Source: Vibrio azureus (GTDB lineage: Bacteria > Pseudomonadota > Gammaproteobacteria > Enterobacterales > Vibrionaceae). From it: DNA of 64,000 nt. The stretch lies in contig NZ_CP018616.1 of the NCBI RefSeq assembly GCF_002849855.1, positions 124,001 to 188,000 on the forward strand. The letters run 5' to 3'. The notes under the pieces were generated by a model. The model searched no databases. It was not told the DNA's origin and saw nothing but the letters and a program-made list of their open reading frames with translations. The translations under genes and the position numbers were made by a program. Shown here one piece after another: positions 9,929 through 19,358 of this stretch (the first letter of the stretch is position 1; every line of letters starts with the position of its first letter).

Positions 9929-10016
9929 GGAGTCTGTTGGTCTTTCGGTCTGACTTTGACAGTGGTGAGTGATTGGTATAAGAGCGAAAGACCTTGCTGA
10001 ATAAGTGCGATGATCT

Positions 10017-10133
10017 TTATCGCAAGGTTAATTTGTAACCACAGTTTTGGCAGATATAGATCTCTTTAATCCCTATCAGCTTTTGCAGCCAATGGCGTTG
10101 ATGACGTTTGAGATGCTCACCATGTTGACACAT
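10017..10133 (-). CDS. 38-residue zinc-ribbon-like small protein
   Basis: A short frame on the minus strand runs from ATG at 10133 to TAA at 10017. The protein starts MCQHGEHLKRHQRHW and ends YICQNCGYKLTLR. The CxxH near the N-terminus, further histidines and the C-terminal CxxCGY could bind one zinc ion; YICxxCGY is a typical rubredoxin/zinc-ribbon knuckle. AGGGA lies six bases before the ATG. A plausible promoter (TTTACA, 16 bp, TATATA on the minus strand at 10167-10194) would start transcription just upstream. It lies in the tatC-TatD-family gap, on the same strand as the TatD-family gene. Function unknown. Confidence 0.62.
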   Translation of the reverse strand: MCQHGEHLKRHQRHWLQKLIGIKEIYICQNCGYKLTLR

Positions 10134-10166
10134 ACGATTCCCTATATGTTCTTATTTTTTCGGAAA

Positions 10167-10194
10167 TATATATGTCATTAGTTTAGTATGTAAA
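10167..10194 (-). promoter_or_regulatory. Putative promoter of the 38-residue ORF
   Basis: On the minus strand, TTTACA (complement of 10189-10194) and TATATA (10167-10172) are separated by 16 bp, close to a sigma-70 promoter. Transcription would begin about 25-30 nt before the small ORF. Seen by eye only. Confidence 0.4.
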
Positions 10195-10251
10195 TGCCAT
10201 ACATCTATTGTGTGATACTAATCCCATTATTGGTCGGTTAATTGGCTGTTG

Positions 10252-11016
10252 TTAGGTTAAGTTGAACAAAGCGCCGGCATTGGCTGTCGTGAGAATATCA
10301 ATATTTTCAATGCTATCTTGCCTTAATTCCGCAATTCGTGCCGCGACTAAAGAAGTATAAGCAGGTTCATTACGTTTACCTCGATGAGGAACAGGAGCCA
10401 GATAAGGGCAATCGGTTTCAAGAATTACCCAGTTCATATCCAAATCTGGAATGACTTTATCCATCCCGCCATTTTTAAACGTTGAAACACCGCCAATACC
10501 TAGATGAAAACCTAACTCGTTGATGGATCTTGCTTCTTCAATGCTGCCACCAAAACAATGAAAGACACCTCTTAGTCGACCGTCTTGTTCTTGACGTAAT
10601 AAGGCCAGCGTTTCTTCGATCGAATCACGGGTGTGGATTACGACGGGCAGATCCAGCTCTTTTGCCCAGTTTAATTGGCTGACAAAGGCCATTTCTTGTT
10701 CGGCACGATAAGTTTTGTCCCAATAGAGATCGATACCGATTTCACCGACAGCAATAAAATTGTGCTGATTAAACCAATCACGGATGATGGCCAATGTTTG
10801 TTCAACGTTGCCATCCACGTAGCAAGGATGCAAACCCATCATAGAACGGCAAACATCAGGATAAGTCGCTTCTGTTTGGAGCATAGGAGCGATAGAGTCG
10901 AGATCGATGTTAGGCAGAAGTATTTGGCTAATGCCCTGATCTAAAGCACGTTTGACGACATCATCACGGTCGTTATCAAATTCGCTGGCATAAATATGTG
11001 CATGGGTATCGATCAT
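10252..11016 (-). CDS. TatD-family metal-dependent hydrolase (putative DNase)
   Basis: A 254-residue TIM-barrel hydrolase of the TatD family. Metal ligands are visible in IDTHAHIYASEFD at the N-terminus, GEIGIDLYWD near residue 92, VVIHTRDS, FHCFGG and ETDCPYLAPVPHRGKRNEP. TatD enzymes are 3'-5' exonucleases active on DNA, and the name comes from genomic linkage with tatABC rather than a role in export. The same linkage is seen here, though on the opposite strand. The ETDCPYLAP-RGKRNEP form resembles the YcfH branch as much as E. coli TatD, so no gene symbol is given. It is divergent from hemB. Confidence 0.9.
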   Translation of the reverse strand: MIDTHAHIYASEFDNDRDDVVKRALDQGISQILLPNIDLDSIAPMLQTEATYPDVCRSMMGLHPCYVDGNVEQTLAIIRDWFNQHNFIAVGEIGIDLYWDKTYRAEQEMAFVSQLNWAKELDLPVVIHTRDSIEETLALLRQEQDGRLRGVFHCFGGSIEEARSINELGFHLGIGGVSTFKNGGMDKVIPDLDMNWVILETDCPYLAPVPHRGKRNEPAYTSLVAARIAELRQDSIENIDILTTANAGALFNLT

Positions 11017-11164
11017 CTTTTTTCTCTATGGCTGTCGTTAGATTAAATTAATGATCAGTATACTTTAGTGTGCGTTCCGGGTCATTTTTGGTTTTTTCAG
11101 TCCATTTTTTCATATTGATACTCGCAAGCCCTATCAAGAATGATATGATTTTGCTCTTAAGTGA

Positions 11165-12244
<1,080 letters not shown>

Positions 12245-12293
12245 TTATCGCTCTGTGAGAAAATAGAAGCTGACAACTATTGTCGCTTTTCTT

Positions 12294-12364
12294 ATACCCA
12301 AGTAACCTCAAATGAATATATACCCACTAACCTGGATATATAGCGTTTGAAGTGACTTGGGTAT
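12294..12364. repeat. Short ERIC-like palindromic repeat
   Basis: A 71-bp imperfect palindrome has outer arms ATACCCAAGTAACCTCAAA and TTTGAAGTGACTTGGGTAT around a short AT-rich centre. These are the same termini as the 285-bp element at 16896, so it looks like an internally deleted copy. It lies between hemB and the GNAT gene and ends about 10 bp before the GNAT ribosome-binding site. Confidence 0.7.
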
Positions 12365-12387
12365 TTTTATTTCTGGAGAGAAAAATA

Positions 12388-12822
12388 ATGACGATGTTGA
12401 TTCGTGAAGGCACATTTGAGGAAGTGCTCCAAGTAGTCACGAGTGTGACAGAATTTACTAATACAGAGACGGTTGAATCACTGGCAGAGCGTATTGGGGA
12501 TAAAAAATATTTGCTCTTGATAGCAGAAAAATCAGGGGCTATTTTAGGCTTTAAAATCGGATATGAGCTGGATAACAGTACGTTCTATAGTTGGCTCGGT
12601 GGGGTCGTTGCTGGTGCTCGTAATGAAGGCGTTGCGCAGACTTTGCTGGAAGCTCAAGAAGAATGGGTTAGCGAACAAGGTTATAAAACGTTAAAAGTAA
12701 AATCACGTAATCAGTTCCCTGCTATGCTTCGCCTACTATTAAGAAATGATTATCTAATTGAAAAGATAGATGAAAAGGCTAATATTCGTGAGTCAAGAAT
12801 TCACTTTATTAAAGCGCTGTGA
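12388..12822 (+). CDS. GNAT-family N-acetyltransferase
   Basis: A 144-residue GNAT-fold protein. The order of elements fits the family: an N-terminal strand and helix (MLIREGTFEEVLQVV), central strands (KYLLLIAEKSGAILGFKIG), an acetyl-CoA-binding loop-helix around VVAGARNEGVAQTLLEAQE (motif A), and late strands (LKVKSRNQFPAMLRLLLRNDY). Acceptor substrate unknown. The ATG at 12388 follows GGAGAG; the longer frame from 12352 would begin inside the ERIC-like repeat. Confidence 0.85.
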   Translation: MTMLIREGTFEEVLQVVTSVTEFTNTETVESLAERIGDKKYLLLIAEKSGAILGFKIGYELDNSTFYSWLGGVVAGARNEGVAQTLLEAQEEWVSEQGYKTLKVKSRNQFPAMLRLLLRNDYLIEKIDEKANIRESRIHFIKAL

Positions 12823-12852
12823 AAATAAATGAGATTATTTCTCATTTAAGGC

Positions 12853-12882
12853 TTGACTGTTAAATGAGAATCATTATTATTA
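12853..12882 (+). promoter_or_regulatory. Fur-boxed promoter of ryhB
   Basis: TTGACT at 12853-12858 and TATTAT at 12875-12880 are separated by 16 bp, giving a near-consensus sigma-70 promoter. The overlapping AATGAGAATCATTATT (12863-12878) matches the Fur consensus core AATGATAATCATTATC at 14 of 16 positions. This is the arrangement expected for repression by iron-loaded Fur. Confidence 0.85.
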
Positions 12883-12886
12883 ACGG

Positions 12887-13103
12887 CGTCTGAGAGAGTC
12901 GAACGGGTTAATTAATCAAGTAAACTTGTCAGTTCATATTCCATGAATAGCAAGCTTGCCTGCTTAACACTTGCGCGCATTCTTTTTGACACGACATTGC
13001 TCACATTGCTTCCAGTGTAATTTATAGCTTCTTGGTCAAACTGCGTATCCAAGAAAACAGTTTTACCAATTCTGCTAGGCGATCCAATCGGGTCGCTTTT
13101 TTC
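12887..13103 (+). ncRNA. ryhB: RyhB, iron-responsive small regulatory RNA
   Basis: The segment 12990-13016 carries the conserved RyhB core (GACATTGCTCACATTGCTTC), known from E. coli to base-pair with mRNAs of iron-using proteins and to bind Hfq. It lies downstream of a Fur-boxed promoter. A terminator hairpin follows, GCGATCC/GGGTCGC with an AATC loop at 13079-13096 and then six T residues. The predicted size of about 217 nt agrees with the long RyhB of V. cholerae rather than the 90-nt E. coli form. The minus-strand frame 12912-13295 that overlaps it is not considered a gene. Confidence 0.92.
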
Positions 13104-13420
13104 TTTTCTGAGATTCACATTGACGATAGGTAGCGTAACTTTTCCACACCTCATGATCATTTCTGGATCATTGATCTTTCTTGTTGGTTTGATGAAATTA
13201 ATTAAATAACAGATACTTAATTTATTTTTTGTTCGTTTTTTATAATTATTAATAAGCAGTGAATATTTTTTGTAAACAGAGTTATCCACAGGCAAGGTGG
13301 GACTAACAGCAAAAAATTACCCATTTCCGTTGCTAGGATCAAACGAACAAGATAGATTCAAGGCACCAGTCGTGGCATCCTAAGCAGATCTTTTAAGTAC
13401 TGATTTGGATACAGACAATT
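13104..13420. promoter_or_regulatory. polA upstream region with DnaA boxes, GATC cluster and AT-rich tract
   Basis: This 317-bp gap holds a perfect DnaA box TTATCCACA at 13282-13290 and a second match TTTTCCACA at 13140-13148 (consensus TTWTNCACA), in the same orientation. Five Dam sites GATC lie at 13155, 13166, 13173, 13337 and 13387. A very AT-rich stretch covers 13185-13275. DnaA is reported to stimulate polA in E. coli, so a regulatory role is the simplest reading. The polA start has no strong ribosome-binding site. Confidence 0.6.
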
Positions 13421-16213
13421 ATGGCAAGTATTCCTGAAAACCCTTTGATTCTTATCGATGGATCTTCCTACCTCTATCGCGCTTTCCACGCTTACCCCGG
13501 CACAATGAGCAACGGTGATATCCCAACTAATGCCGTTTATGGTGTGGTGAACATGCTGCGCAGTATGATGCGTCAATTTGCTTCTGAGCGTATTGCTGTG
13601 GTTTTCGATGCGAAGGGTAAAACCTTCCGTGATGACATGTACCCAGAATACAAGGCCAATCGACCACCAATGCCAGATGACTTACGTTGTCAAATCGAGC
13701 CGTTACATAATGTTATTCGTGCTATGGGTCTGCCATTGATCTGTATTCCGGGTGTAGAGGCCGATGATGTGATCGGTACACTGGCTTACCAAGCATCACA
13801 GCAAGGAATGCCGGTTTTGATCAGTACTGGTGATAAAGATATGGCCCAGTTGGTGGATGACAATGTGACTCTGATCAACACGATGACCAACGTAGTGATG
13901 GATCGCGAAGGTGTGATTGAGAAGTTTGGTATCCCACCAGAGCTGATCATCGATTATTTAGCGTTGATGGGCGATAAAGTCGATAATATTCCAGGCGTTC
14001 CAGGTGTGGGTGATAAAACCGCAACGGCACTGTTGCAAGGCATTGGCGGCCTGACCAAGCTGTACGAAAACCTTGATGATATCGCGGCACTTGGCTTCCG
14101 TGGTTCGAAAACCATGGCGAAGAAGCTCGTCGATAACAAAGACAACGCCATACTGTCTTATGAACTTGCGACCATCAAGCTGGATGTAGAGCTGGAAGAG
14201 ACGCCTGAATCATTGCTAAAAGCACAACCAAGCACCGATGAGCTGATCAAACTGTACGGTCAGTTGACGTTCAAGTCTTGGTTGAATGAGCTATTAGAAG
14301 GCGGCACAGGTGTGGTCGAAGCGGATGAATCAACTGGCGCAGCGCGTGGGGGTTCAGCTTCATCTGAAGCCAATATGGACACTTCGGCGGTAAAAATCGA
14401 CCGTAGCCAATACGAAACCATTCTTGATGAAGCTTCATTTAATGCTTGGTTAGACAAACTAAAAGCGTCTGAATTATTTGCGTTTGATACCGAAACTGAC
14501 AGCCTAGATTACATGGTGGCAAACCTAGTGGGCTTATCATTCGCAACCGATGATGGCATTGCAGCTTACGTGCCTGTTGCTCATGACTACCTAGACGCCC
14601 CTCAGCAACTGGATCGTGACTGGGTACTCGCACAGCTTAAGCCAATTCTTGAAGATGATGCTCAGGCGAAAGTCGGTCAGAACCTAAAATACGATGCATC
14701 TGTGCTGGCTCGATACGGCATTGATATGAAAGGCATCAAGCACGACACCATGTTGGCGTCTTATGTTTACAACAGTGTAGGTGGCAAGCATGATATGGAT
14801 AGCTTGGCATTGCGCTTCCTACAGCACAGCTGCATTTCATTCGAGCAAATCGCAGGTAAAGGTAAGAACCAACTGACCTTCAACCAAATCGAGCTGGATG
14901 AAGCTTCTCCATATGCAGCGGAAGATGCGGACGTGACACTTCGCCTACATAACCGTTTATTTGCTAACATCGAACAAGATGAAAAGCTAAAAACCGTATA
15001 CGAAGAAATCGAAATGCCACTTGTGCCAGTGTTGTCTCGCATTGAACGCACCGGAGTATTAATTGACGACATGAAGCTGAGCGCGCAGTCGTTAGAGATC
15101 GCTGCACGTCTGGATGAGCTTGAGCAGAAAGCCTATGAGATTGCAGAACAAGAGTTCAACATGAACTCGCCGAAGCAACTGCAAGCGCTTCTGTTTGAGA
15201 AAATGGGTCTGCCAGTCATCAAAAAGACACCATCAGGTACGCCTTCTACTAATGAAGAAGTGCTGCAAGAGCTTGCCCTAGATTACCCACTCCCGAAGCT
15301 TATCTTGGAATACCGTGGTTTGGCGAAGCTTAAGTCGACTTACACCGATAAACTGCCTAAAATGATTAATCCATCAACGGGCCGTGTGCATACTTCTTAC
15401 CACCAAGCGGTTACGGCAACGGGTCGCCTGTCATCTACCGATCCTAACTTGCAGAACATTCCAATTCGTAACGAAGAAGGGCGTCGTATCCGTCAGGCAT
15501 TTGTTGCCCCTACGGGTTACAAGATTCTGGCGGTCGATTACTCTCAAATCGAATTGCGTATTATGGCGCACCTATCAGGTGACCAAGCGCTGCTTGATGC
15601 ATTCCGTGACGGTAAAGATATTCATGCAGCAACGGCAGCAGAAATCATGGGAGTGACCATTGATGAGGTTTCCAGTGAGCAACGTCGCCGTGCGAAAGCG
15701 GTTAACTTCGGTCTTATCTACGGCATGAGTGCGTTTGGTTTGGCAAAACAACTGGGCATTTCTCGAGGTGAAGCACAAGCGTACATGGATAAGTATTTCG
15801 AGCGCTACCCAGGTGTGATGCAATACATGGAAGACACACGCAGTGCGGCTTCAGAGCAAGGCTACGTCGAAACGATTTTTGGCCGTCGTTTACACCTTCC
15901 GGAAATTCAATCTCGTAACGGCATGCGTCGTAAAGCGGCAGAACGCGCAGCGATAAACGCACCGATGCAAGGGACTGCGGCTGACATCATTAAGAAAGCA
16001 ATGTTACTGGTTGATCAGTGGATTCAAGAAGAAGGTAAGGGTCGAGTGAAACTTCTGATGCAAGTACACGATGAATTGGTGTTTGAAGTGGAAGAGTCGT
16101 CTTTGTCCGAAATTGAAAGTAAAGTACAGGAATTGATGGGGTCTGCTGCCGATCTCAAGGTGCCTCTGGTTGCTGAAGCTGGGCATGGTGATAACTGGGA
16201 CCAAGCACACTAA
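13421..16213 (+). CDS. polA: DNA polymerase I
   Basis: A 930-residue, three-domain polymerase. The N-terminal 5' nuclease (about 1-310) begins [16 protein letters not shown] and carries [12 protein letters not shown] and [13 protein letters not shown]. The 3'-5' proofreading domain (about 325-520) has [13 protein letters not shown] and [13 protein letters not shown] carboxylates, so it appears active. The polymerase domain contains [54 protein letters not shown] and VHDELVFEV. It fills gaps in repair and removes Okazaki primers. An intrinsic terminator follows. Confidence 0.98.
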   Translation: MASIPENPLILIDGSSYLYRAFHAYPGTMSNGDIPTNAVYGVVNMLRSMMRQFASERIAVVFDAKGKTFRDDMYPEYKANRPPMPDDLRCQIEPLHNVIRAMGLPLICIPGVEADDVIGTLAYQASQQGMPVLISTGDKDMAQLVDDNVTLINTMTNVVMDREGVIEKFGIPPELIIDYLALMGDKVDNIPGVPGVGDKTATALLQGIGGLTKLYENLDDIAALGFRGSKTMAKKLVDNKDNAILSYELATIKLDVELEETPESLLKAQPSTDELIKLYGQLTFKSWLNELLEGGTGVVEADESTGAARGGSASSEANMDTSAVKIDRSQYETILDEASFNAWLDKLKASELFAFDTETDSLDYMVANLVGLSFATDDGIAAYVPVAHDYLDAPQQLDRDWVLAQLKPILEDDAQAKVGQNLKYDASVLARYGIDMKGIKHDTMLASYVYNSVGGKHDMDSLALRFLQHSCISFEQIAGKGKNQLTFNQIELDEASPYAAEDADVTLRLHNRLFANIEQDEKLKTVYEEIEMPLVPVLSRIERTGVLIDDMKLSAQSLEIAARLDELEQKAYEIAEQEFNMNSPKQLQALLFEKMGLPVIKKTPSGTPSTNEEVLQELALDYPLPKLILEYRGLAKLKSTYTDKLPKMINPSTGRVHTSYHQAVTATGRLSSTDPNLQNIPIRNEEGRRIRQAFVAPTGYKILAVDYSQIELRIMAHLSGDQALLDAFRDGKDIHAATAAEIMGVTIDEVSSEQRRRAKAVNFGLIYGMSAFGLAKQLGISRGEAQAYMDKYFERYPGVMQYMEDTRSAASEQGYVETIFGRRLHLPEIQSRNGMRRKAAERAAINAPMQGTAADIIKKAMLLVDQWIQEEGKGRVKLLMQVHDELVFEVEESSLSEIESKVQELMGSAADLKVPLVAEAGHGDNWDQAH

Positions 16214-16247
16214 TCACATTATTGGTTGGTGTAATCGTTTTTATTAG

Positions 16248-16275
16248 AGCCAGCGCACATATGCTGGCTTTTTTT
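16248..16275 (+). terminator. Rho-independent terminator of polA
   Basis: AGCCAGC and GCTGGCT form a 7-bp stem with an 8-nt loop, followed by seven T residues, 35 bp after the polA stop. Confidence 0.9.
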
Positions 16276-16355
16276 ATGTGTTGTAAAAAGTATATTGTGT
16301 CAAAGAAGAAATGTTGCTTAATAAAATTTTAATGAAAAAAAATTACAAAACCTAT

Positions 16356-16385
16356 TTGCAAATATGACCAATTGTTGTACATTAT
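16356..16385 (+). promoter_or_regulatory. Spot 42 promoter
   Basis: TTGCAA at 16356-16361 and TACATT at 16378-16383 are separated by 16 bp and place the start at the conserved GTAGGGTA 5' end of Spot 42. E. coli spf is repressed by CRP, but no clear CRP site was found here. Confidence 0.6.
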
Positions 16386-16390
16386 CTCTC

Positions 16391-16495
16391 GTAGGGTACA
16401 GAGGTAAGATGTTCTATCTTTCAGACCTTTTGTTTCACGTTATTGGATTAGGCTGATTCAGCCGCCCCAGTCAGTTTTTTGACTGGGGCGTTTTT
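16391..16495 (+). ncRNA. spf: Spot 42 small regulatory RNA
   Basis: The 5' end GTAGGGTACAGAGGTAAGAT and the following TTCTATCTTTCAGACCTTTT are nearly identical to E. coli Spot 42. The 3' end is a terminator hairpin, CGCCCCAGTCA and TGACTGGGGCG followed by T residues. Spot 42 is an Hfq-dependent RNA that represses secondary carbon-use genes; its location right after polA is conserved in gamma-proteobacteria. Predicted length is about 105 nt. Confidence 0.96.
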
Positions 16496-16779
16496 TATTT
16501 CAGCAAGATCATCTCATCATAGTTACCGTTTAGTCACTTCAAGTGGTTTATCTGCTTATCAAAGACTGGTAAAGGCCTCTTTATACCAGCCGTCTGGCAA
16601 TTTTTATAATATAATTAGCTAATTTAATTAGCTTATAAAATAATCCTGATCACATTTTTGTTTTTTATTGAAGTAAACTAAGTTGATTAAGTTTTGCTGA
16701 AATTAATCATATAATCCATTGATTTAACTATGTTTTATAGATATGCATTACCTTTATAATTTAATTTTATTATCAGTGA

Positions 16780-16893
16780 TACTATATAAAGTGATTGAAT
16801 TCACTTCTTGGTTAAGTAATGCTCGGAGACATAATAATTATTATTGATTTTTCTCTCCCGTTATCCCTGCCAGGAAGGCGGGGATTTTTATTT
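16780..16893 (+). ncRNA. Candidate small RNA downstream of Spot 42 (possible VSsrna24 homologue)
   Basis: A -10-like TACTAT at 16780-16785 is followed by a 5' hairpin (AAGTGA/TTCACTT around 16789-16806). About 60 nt later there is a strong terminator, ATCCCTGCC and GGCGGGGAT with an AGGAA loop at 16863-16885 and a T run. There is no open reading frame. A short RNA, VSsrna24, is described in Aliivibrio salmonicida in the same polA-engB gap after spf, so this may be its counterpart. That link is by position only; the exact ends are estimates. Confidence 0.6.
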
Positions 16894-16895
16894 CT

Positions 16896-17180
16896 TATAC
16901 CCAAGTAACCTCAAGATGCTGTGTTCAGCGAGATGACCTTAACTTTCAGGCGCGGCAACGATTCGAAGATATAGTCGTTCTACATTGAGAATCGTTAACA
17001 AAGCCTGAGAGTTAAGGCCACTCGCCCTTTGGGAGCGTGTCACTGAGCCGACTTCTTTCGTCAGACAACCGTTCTTCTTACAGAAATAAGAAAGAGCCTG
17101 CTATTCCGCTTCGTTGTCTTCCTTGAATTCGACTCAGTGACCTCGCTCTGAATCAAGCATCTTGAGGTCACTTGGGTATA
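16896..17180. repeat. Long ERIC-like palindromic repeat (285 bp)
   Basis: The element begins TATACCCAAGTAACCTCAAG and ends, in inverted orientation, with CTTGAGGTCACTTGGGTATA. The interior keeps further complementary blocks (CTTAACTTTCAGGC and GCCTGAGAGTTAAG; GGCAACGATTCGA; GACCTCGCTCTGAATCAAGC). The ends are of the ERIC/IRU type common in Vibrio, but the canonical element is about 127 bp, so this is an expanded version. It has no protein-coding capacity. It lies between the candidate small RNA and engB. Confidence 0.8.
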
Positions 17181-17237
17181 TAAACTCAGCTTGTTGGGTA
17201 AAGCTAAGCAAAACTGCACAAGGTAACCGTAGCGATC

Positions 17238-17263
17238 AAAAAAGCCCCACCATAGGCAGGGCC
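17238..17263 (-). terminator. Terminator of engB
   Basis: On the minus strand GCCCTGCC and GGTGGGGC form a stem with a TAT loop, followed by six T residues, about 30 bp after the engB stop. Confidence 0.75.
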
Positions 17264-17293
17264 AACTTCGAAAGCAATGAAGACTTTCGTTAA

Positions 17294-17974
17294 TTAGTCA
17301 TCTTGCTCGCCATTCTCTGGAGCATTTTCTTGCTCGTCTTCATCCATTAAGTGTGCAAGAGCAGGTGCAAACCAAGTATCCAGTTTTGCACGCAGCTGAT
17401 CAACACCCAACCCTTTTAATGAAGAGAACACATCAACCGATACATCACCACCAAAAGTCTCAACCTGCTTGCGGATTTTGAGTAGTGTCTGTTTGCGAGC
17501 GCCACTTTTCAGTTTGTCTGCTTTGGTGAGCAAAACCTGAACAGGAATGCGGCTATCGATCGCCCAAAAAATCATTTGTTGATCGAGATCTTTCATCGGG
17601 TGGCGAATGTCCATCAGTACCACTAAGCCTTTCAGGCATTCGCGTTTTTGAAGGTATTCCCCAAGTGACTTCTGCCACTTGTTTTTCATTTCAACCGGTA
17701 CTTGTGCAAAACCGTATCCAGGTAGGTCTACGATATGGCACCCTTCTGTCACCTTGAACAAGTTGATGAGCTGAGTTCGACCTGGTGTTTTAGAGGTCTT
17801 AGCGAGACTCTTCTGATTGGTTAAACGATTAAGTGCACTCGACTTACCTGCGTTTGAGCGTCCTGCAAACGCAATTTCGACACCTTCGTCCTCTGGTAGA
17901 TGACGTATATCAGGTGCGCTGGTGATGAAATGCGTGTTTTGGTAATGAATTTTTACGCTCACTGTTAACTCCAT
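17294..17974 (-). CDS. engB: Ribosome biogenesis GTP-binding protein EngB/YsxC (YihA)
   Basis: A 226-residue small GTPase needed for assembly of the large ribosomal subunit. G motifs are clear: [15 protein letters not shown] (G1, about residue 35), [11 protein letters not shown] (G2), [11 protein letters not shown] (G3), [11 protein letters not shown] (G4) and [10 protein letters not shown] (G5). It ends in an acidic tail. A shorter start at the GTG that encodes VSVKIHYQ is also possible; the first ATG is kept here. Convergent with the upstream small RNA region and divergent from cytochrome c4, as usual in vibrios. Confidence 0.95.
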   Translation of the reverse strand: MELTVSVKIHYQNTHFITSAPDIRHLPEDEGVEIAFAGRSNAGKSSALNRLTNQKSLAKTSKTPGRTQLINLFKVTEGCHIVDLPGYGFAQVPVEMKNKWQKSLGEYLQKRECLKGLVVLMDIRHPMKDLDQQMIFWAIDSRIPVQVLLTKADKLKSGARKQTLLKIRKQVETFGGDVSVDVFSSLKGLGVDQLRAKLDTWFAPALAHLMDEDEQENAPENGEQDD

Positions 17975-18121
17975 CTCGACTTTGTATCGTCGACTGATTA
18001 CTTTTATGTGAAATTGTGTAATATAACCGTGCTCGGCATAAGGTCGCCTATTGTACCATGAGTGTACACGGTATGTTCATATTCCGTAGTACGGGAAGCT
18101 TGATAATTATAATGGAATGTC

Positions 18122-18739
18122 ATGAAGAAATTAGCACTAGTCTTGAGTCTTTTAGCCAGTTGCTCAGTATGGGCCCAAGGTAATATTGAAGCTGGTAAAG
18201 CAAAATCACAAACTTGTGTTGCCTGTCATGGGGCTGATGGAAATAGCCCAATCGCGATGTACCCGAAACTTGCAGGTCAGCACGCTAAATATCTTGAAAA
18301 GCAGTTGAAGGATCTAAAACTCGGTATGAGCAGTGGCGGTAAGCAAGGCCGTTATGACCCTGCTATGAGTGCAATGGCGATGCCACTCAGTGATGAAGAT
18401 ATCGCTGATTTATCGGCTTATTATGCTTCCTTACCTATTTCAGAGAACAACACACCAGAGAATGCAGTTGAGCAAGGTAAAATACTTTATACTGCTGGTG
18501 ATGCCGCTCGCGGCTTGACCGCTTGTATTGCTTGTCACGGTCCTCGTGGTAACGGGACTAGCCTTTCAGGTTTTCCGAAAATTTCGGGTCAGCATGCTGA
18601 CTATATTAAAGCACAGTTAGAAAAGTTTCGTGATGGTGCTCGTGGTAATGATATGAATGCCATGATGAGAGACATCGCGAAAAAGCTGACCGATGAAGAT
18701 ATTAATACCTTATCGCAGTATGTGGGTGGTCTTCACTAA
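18122..18739 (+). CDS. Di-heme cytochrome c4
   Basis: A 205-residue periplasmic cytochrome. A Sec signal peptide (MKKLALVLSLLASCSVWAQG, cleaved near residue 19) precedes two similar domains, each with one heme-binding CxxCH: CVACH near residue 32 and CIACH near residue 137. The axial methionines are probably those in the two mid-domain Met-rich segments. Cytochrome c4 carries electrons from the bc1 complex to terminal oxidases such as cbb3. Heme supply genes hemB and hemN lie on either side at a distance. Confidence 0.93.
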   Translation: MKKLALVLSLLASCSVWAQGNIEAGKAKSQTCVACHGADGNSPIAMYPKLAGQHAKYLEKQLKDLKLGMSSGGKQGRYDPAMSAMAMPLSDEDIADLSAYYASLPISENNTPENAVEQGKILYTAGDAARGLTACIACHGPRGNGTSLSGFPKISGQHADYIKAQLEKFRDGARGNDMNAMMRDIAKKLTDEDINTLSQYVGGLH

Positions 18740-18769
18740 TTGCTCCCACCTTGCTCTTTTTTTGAACAT

Positions 18770-18801
18770 AATGCCTCAGTTTATCGCTGGGGCATTTTTA
18801 T
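18770..18801 (+). terminator. Terminator of cytochrome c4
   Basis: AATGCCTCAG and CTGGGGCATT form a 10-bp stem (one T-G pair) with a TTTATCG-type loop and a following T run, 30 bp after the stop. Confidence 0.85.
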
Positions 18802-18965
18802 TTAGTAATCACAAGATGATACAGGCATCTACACCCCTCAGAAAGCTTGCTGTTAGCTTGTAAGAGATCCGCTATAGATGGTTCAGATAATTCGACATGT
18901 TGATTTTTAAGGGGCTGAAAAATAAAACTAATTTTATTTCATGCTAAAGTTTTTATAAATAATTG

Positions 18966-19358
18966 TGAGTGGCTAGCTTGTTGGTTTGTGCTGAAACCGT
19001 AAAGTAGGAGGAGTTCAAAGGAGATTGAACAGCAGAGTCTAAGCCAAGGAAAAGCCATTTTAATGCGTAAGCGAAGAAGTGGGGTAAATAAGGACTCAGG
19101 TAAGCAGGAAGCTTACTGGATAAGGATGGTCATCTCGTCTGATGGTTAAGACAGCGGAAAGGATCAAGCTCAGGAAAGAGCTCAGTAGACAGGAAGTAAA
19201 AGGATAGCCAAAACTCATCAGGACGATGAAGAACAATATCATTGGCAGGGAAAGCACACAAAATAACAGGATCGTTGGAGCATCTCATCGATGCGACCTT
19301 ATTTAGCTATCTTAGATAGCAATCAGAAATCGGCAGCTTAATCTGCCGTTTTTTTTTT
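18966..19358 (+). ncRNA. CsrB-family regulatory RNA (CsrA sponge)
   Basis: The region has no ORF but contains about 17 GGA motifs within 19000-19280, many in the loops of perfect hairpins. Examples are GTTCAA-AGGAGA-TTGAAC, GTAAGC-AGGAA-GCTTAC, AGCTC-AGGAAA-GAGCT and TCATC-AGGAC-GATGA. This is the defining design of CsrB/CsrC RNAs, which bind and titrate CsrA. It ends in a terminator, CGGCAG and CTGCCG at 19331-19348 with nine or more T residues. The 5' end is estimated from a TATAAA at 18954. V. cholerae has three such RNAs (CsrB, C and D); which one this corresponds to cannot be decided here. Confidence 0.92.
19331..19358 (+). terminator. Terminator of the CsrB-family RNA
   Basis: A 6-bp stem CGGCAG/CTGCCG with a CTTAAT loop is followed by an uninterrupted T run of about ten bases. 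Confidence 0.92.

Noticed and set aside
12912..13295. 127-codon minus-strand frame before polA
   Set aside because: It is antisense to RyhB, whose promoter, core and terminator explain the sequence. It also runs through the AT-rich DnaA-box region, has no good ribosome-binding site and no recognisable protein family.
13138..13390. Chromosome replication origin
   Set aside because: Only two DnaA boxes are present, and the usual Vibrio oriC neighbours (mioC, mnmG/gidA, rsmG/gidB, parAB) are absent. A polA regulatory region is more likely.
16340..16380. CRP site upstream of Spot 42
   Set aside because: Spot 42 is CRP-repressed in E. coli, but the best match here, TTTGCAAATATGACC, is too far from TGTGA-N6-TCACA to support a call.
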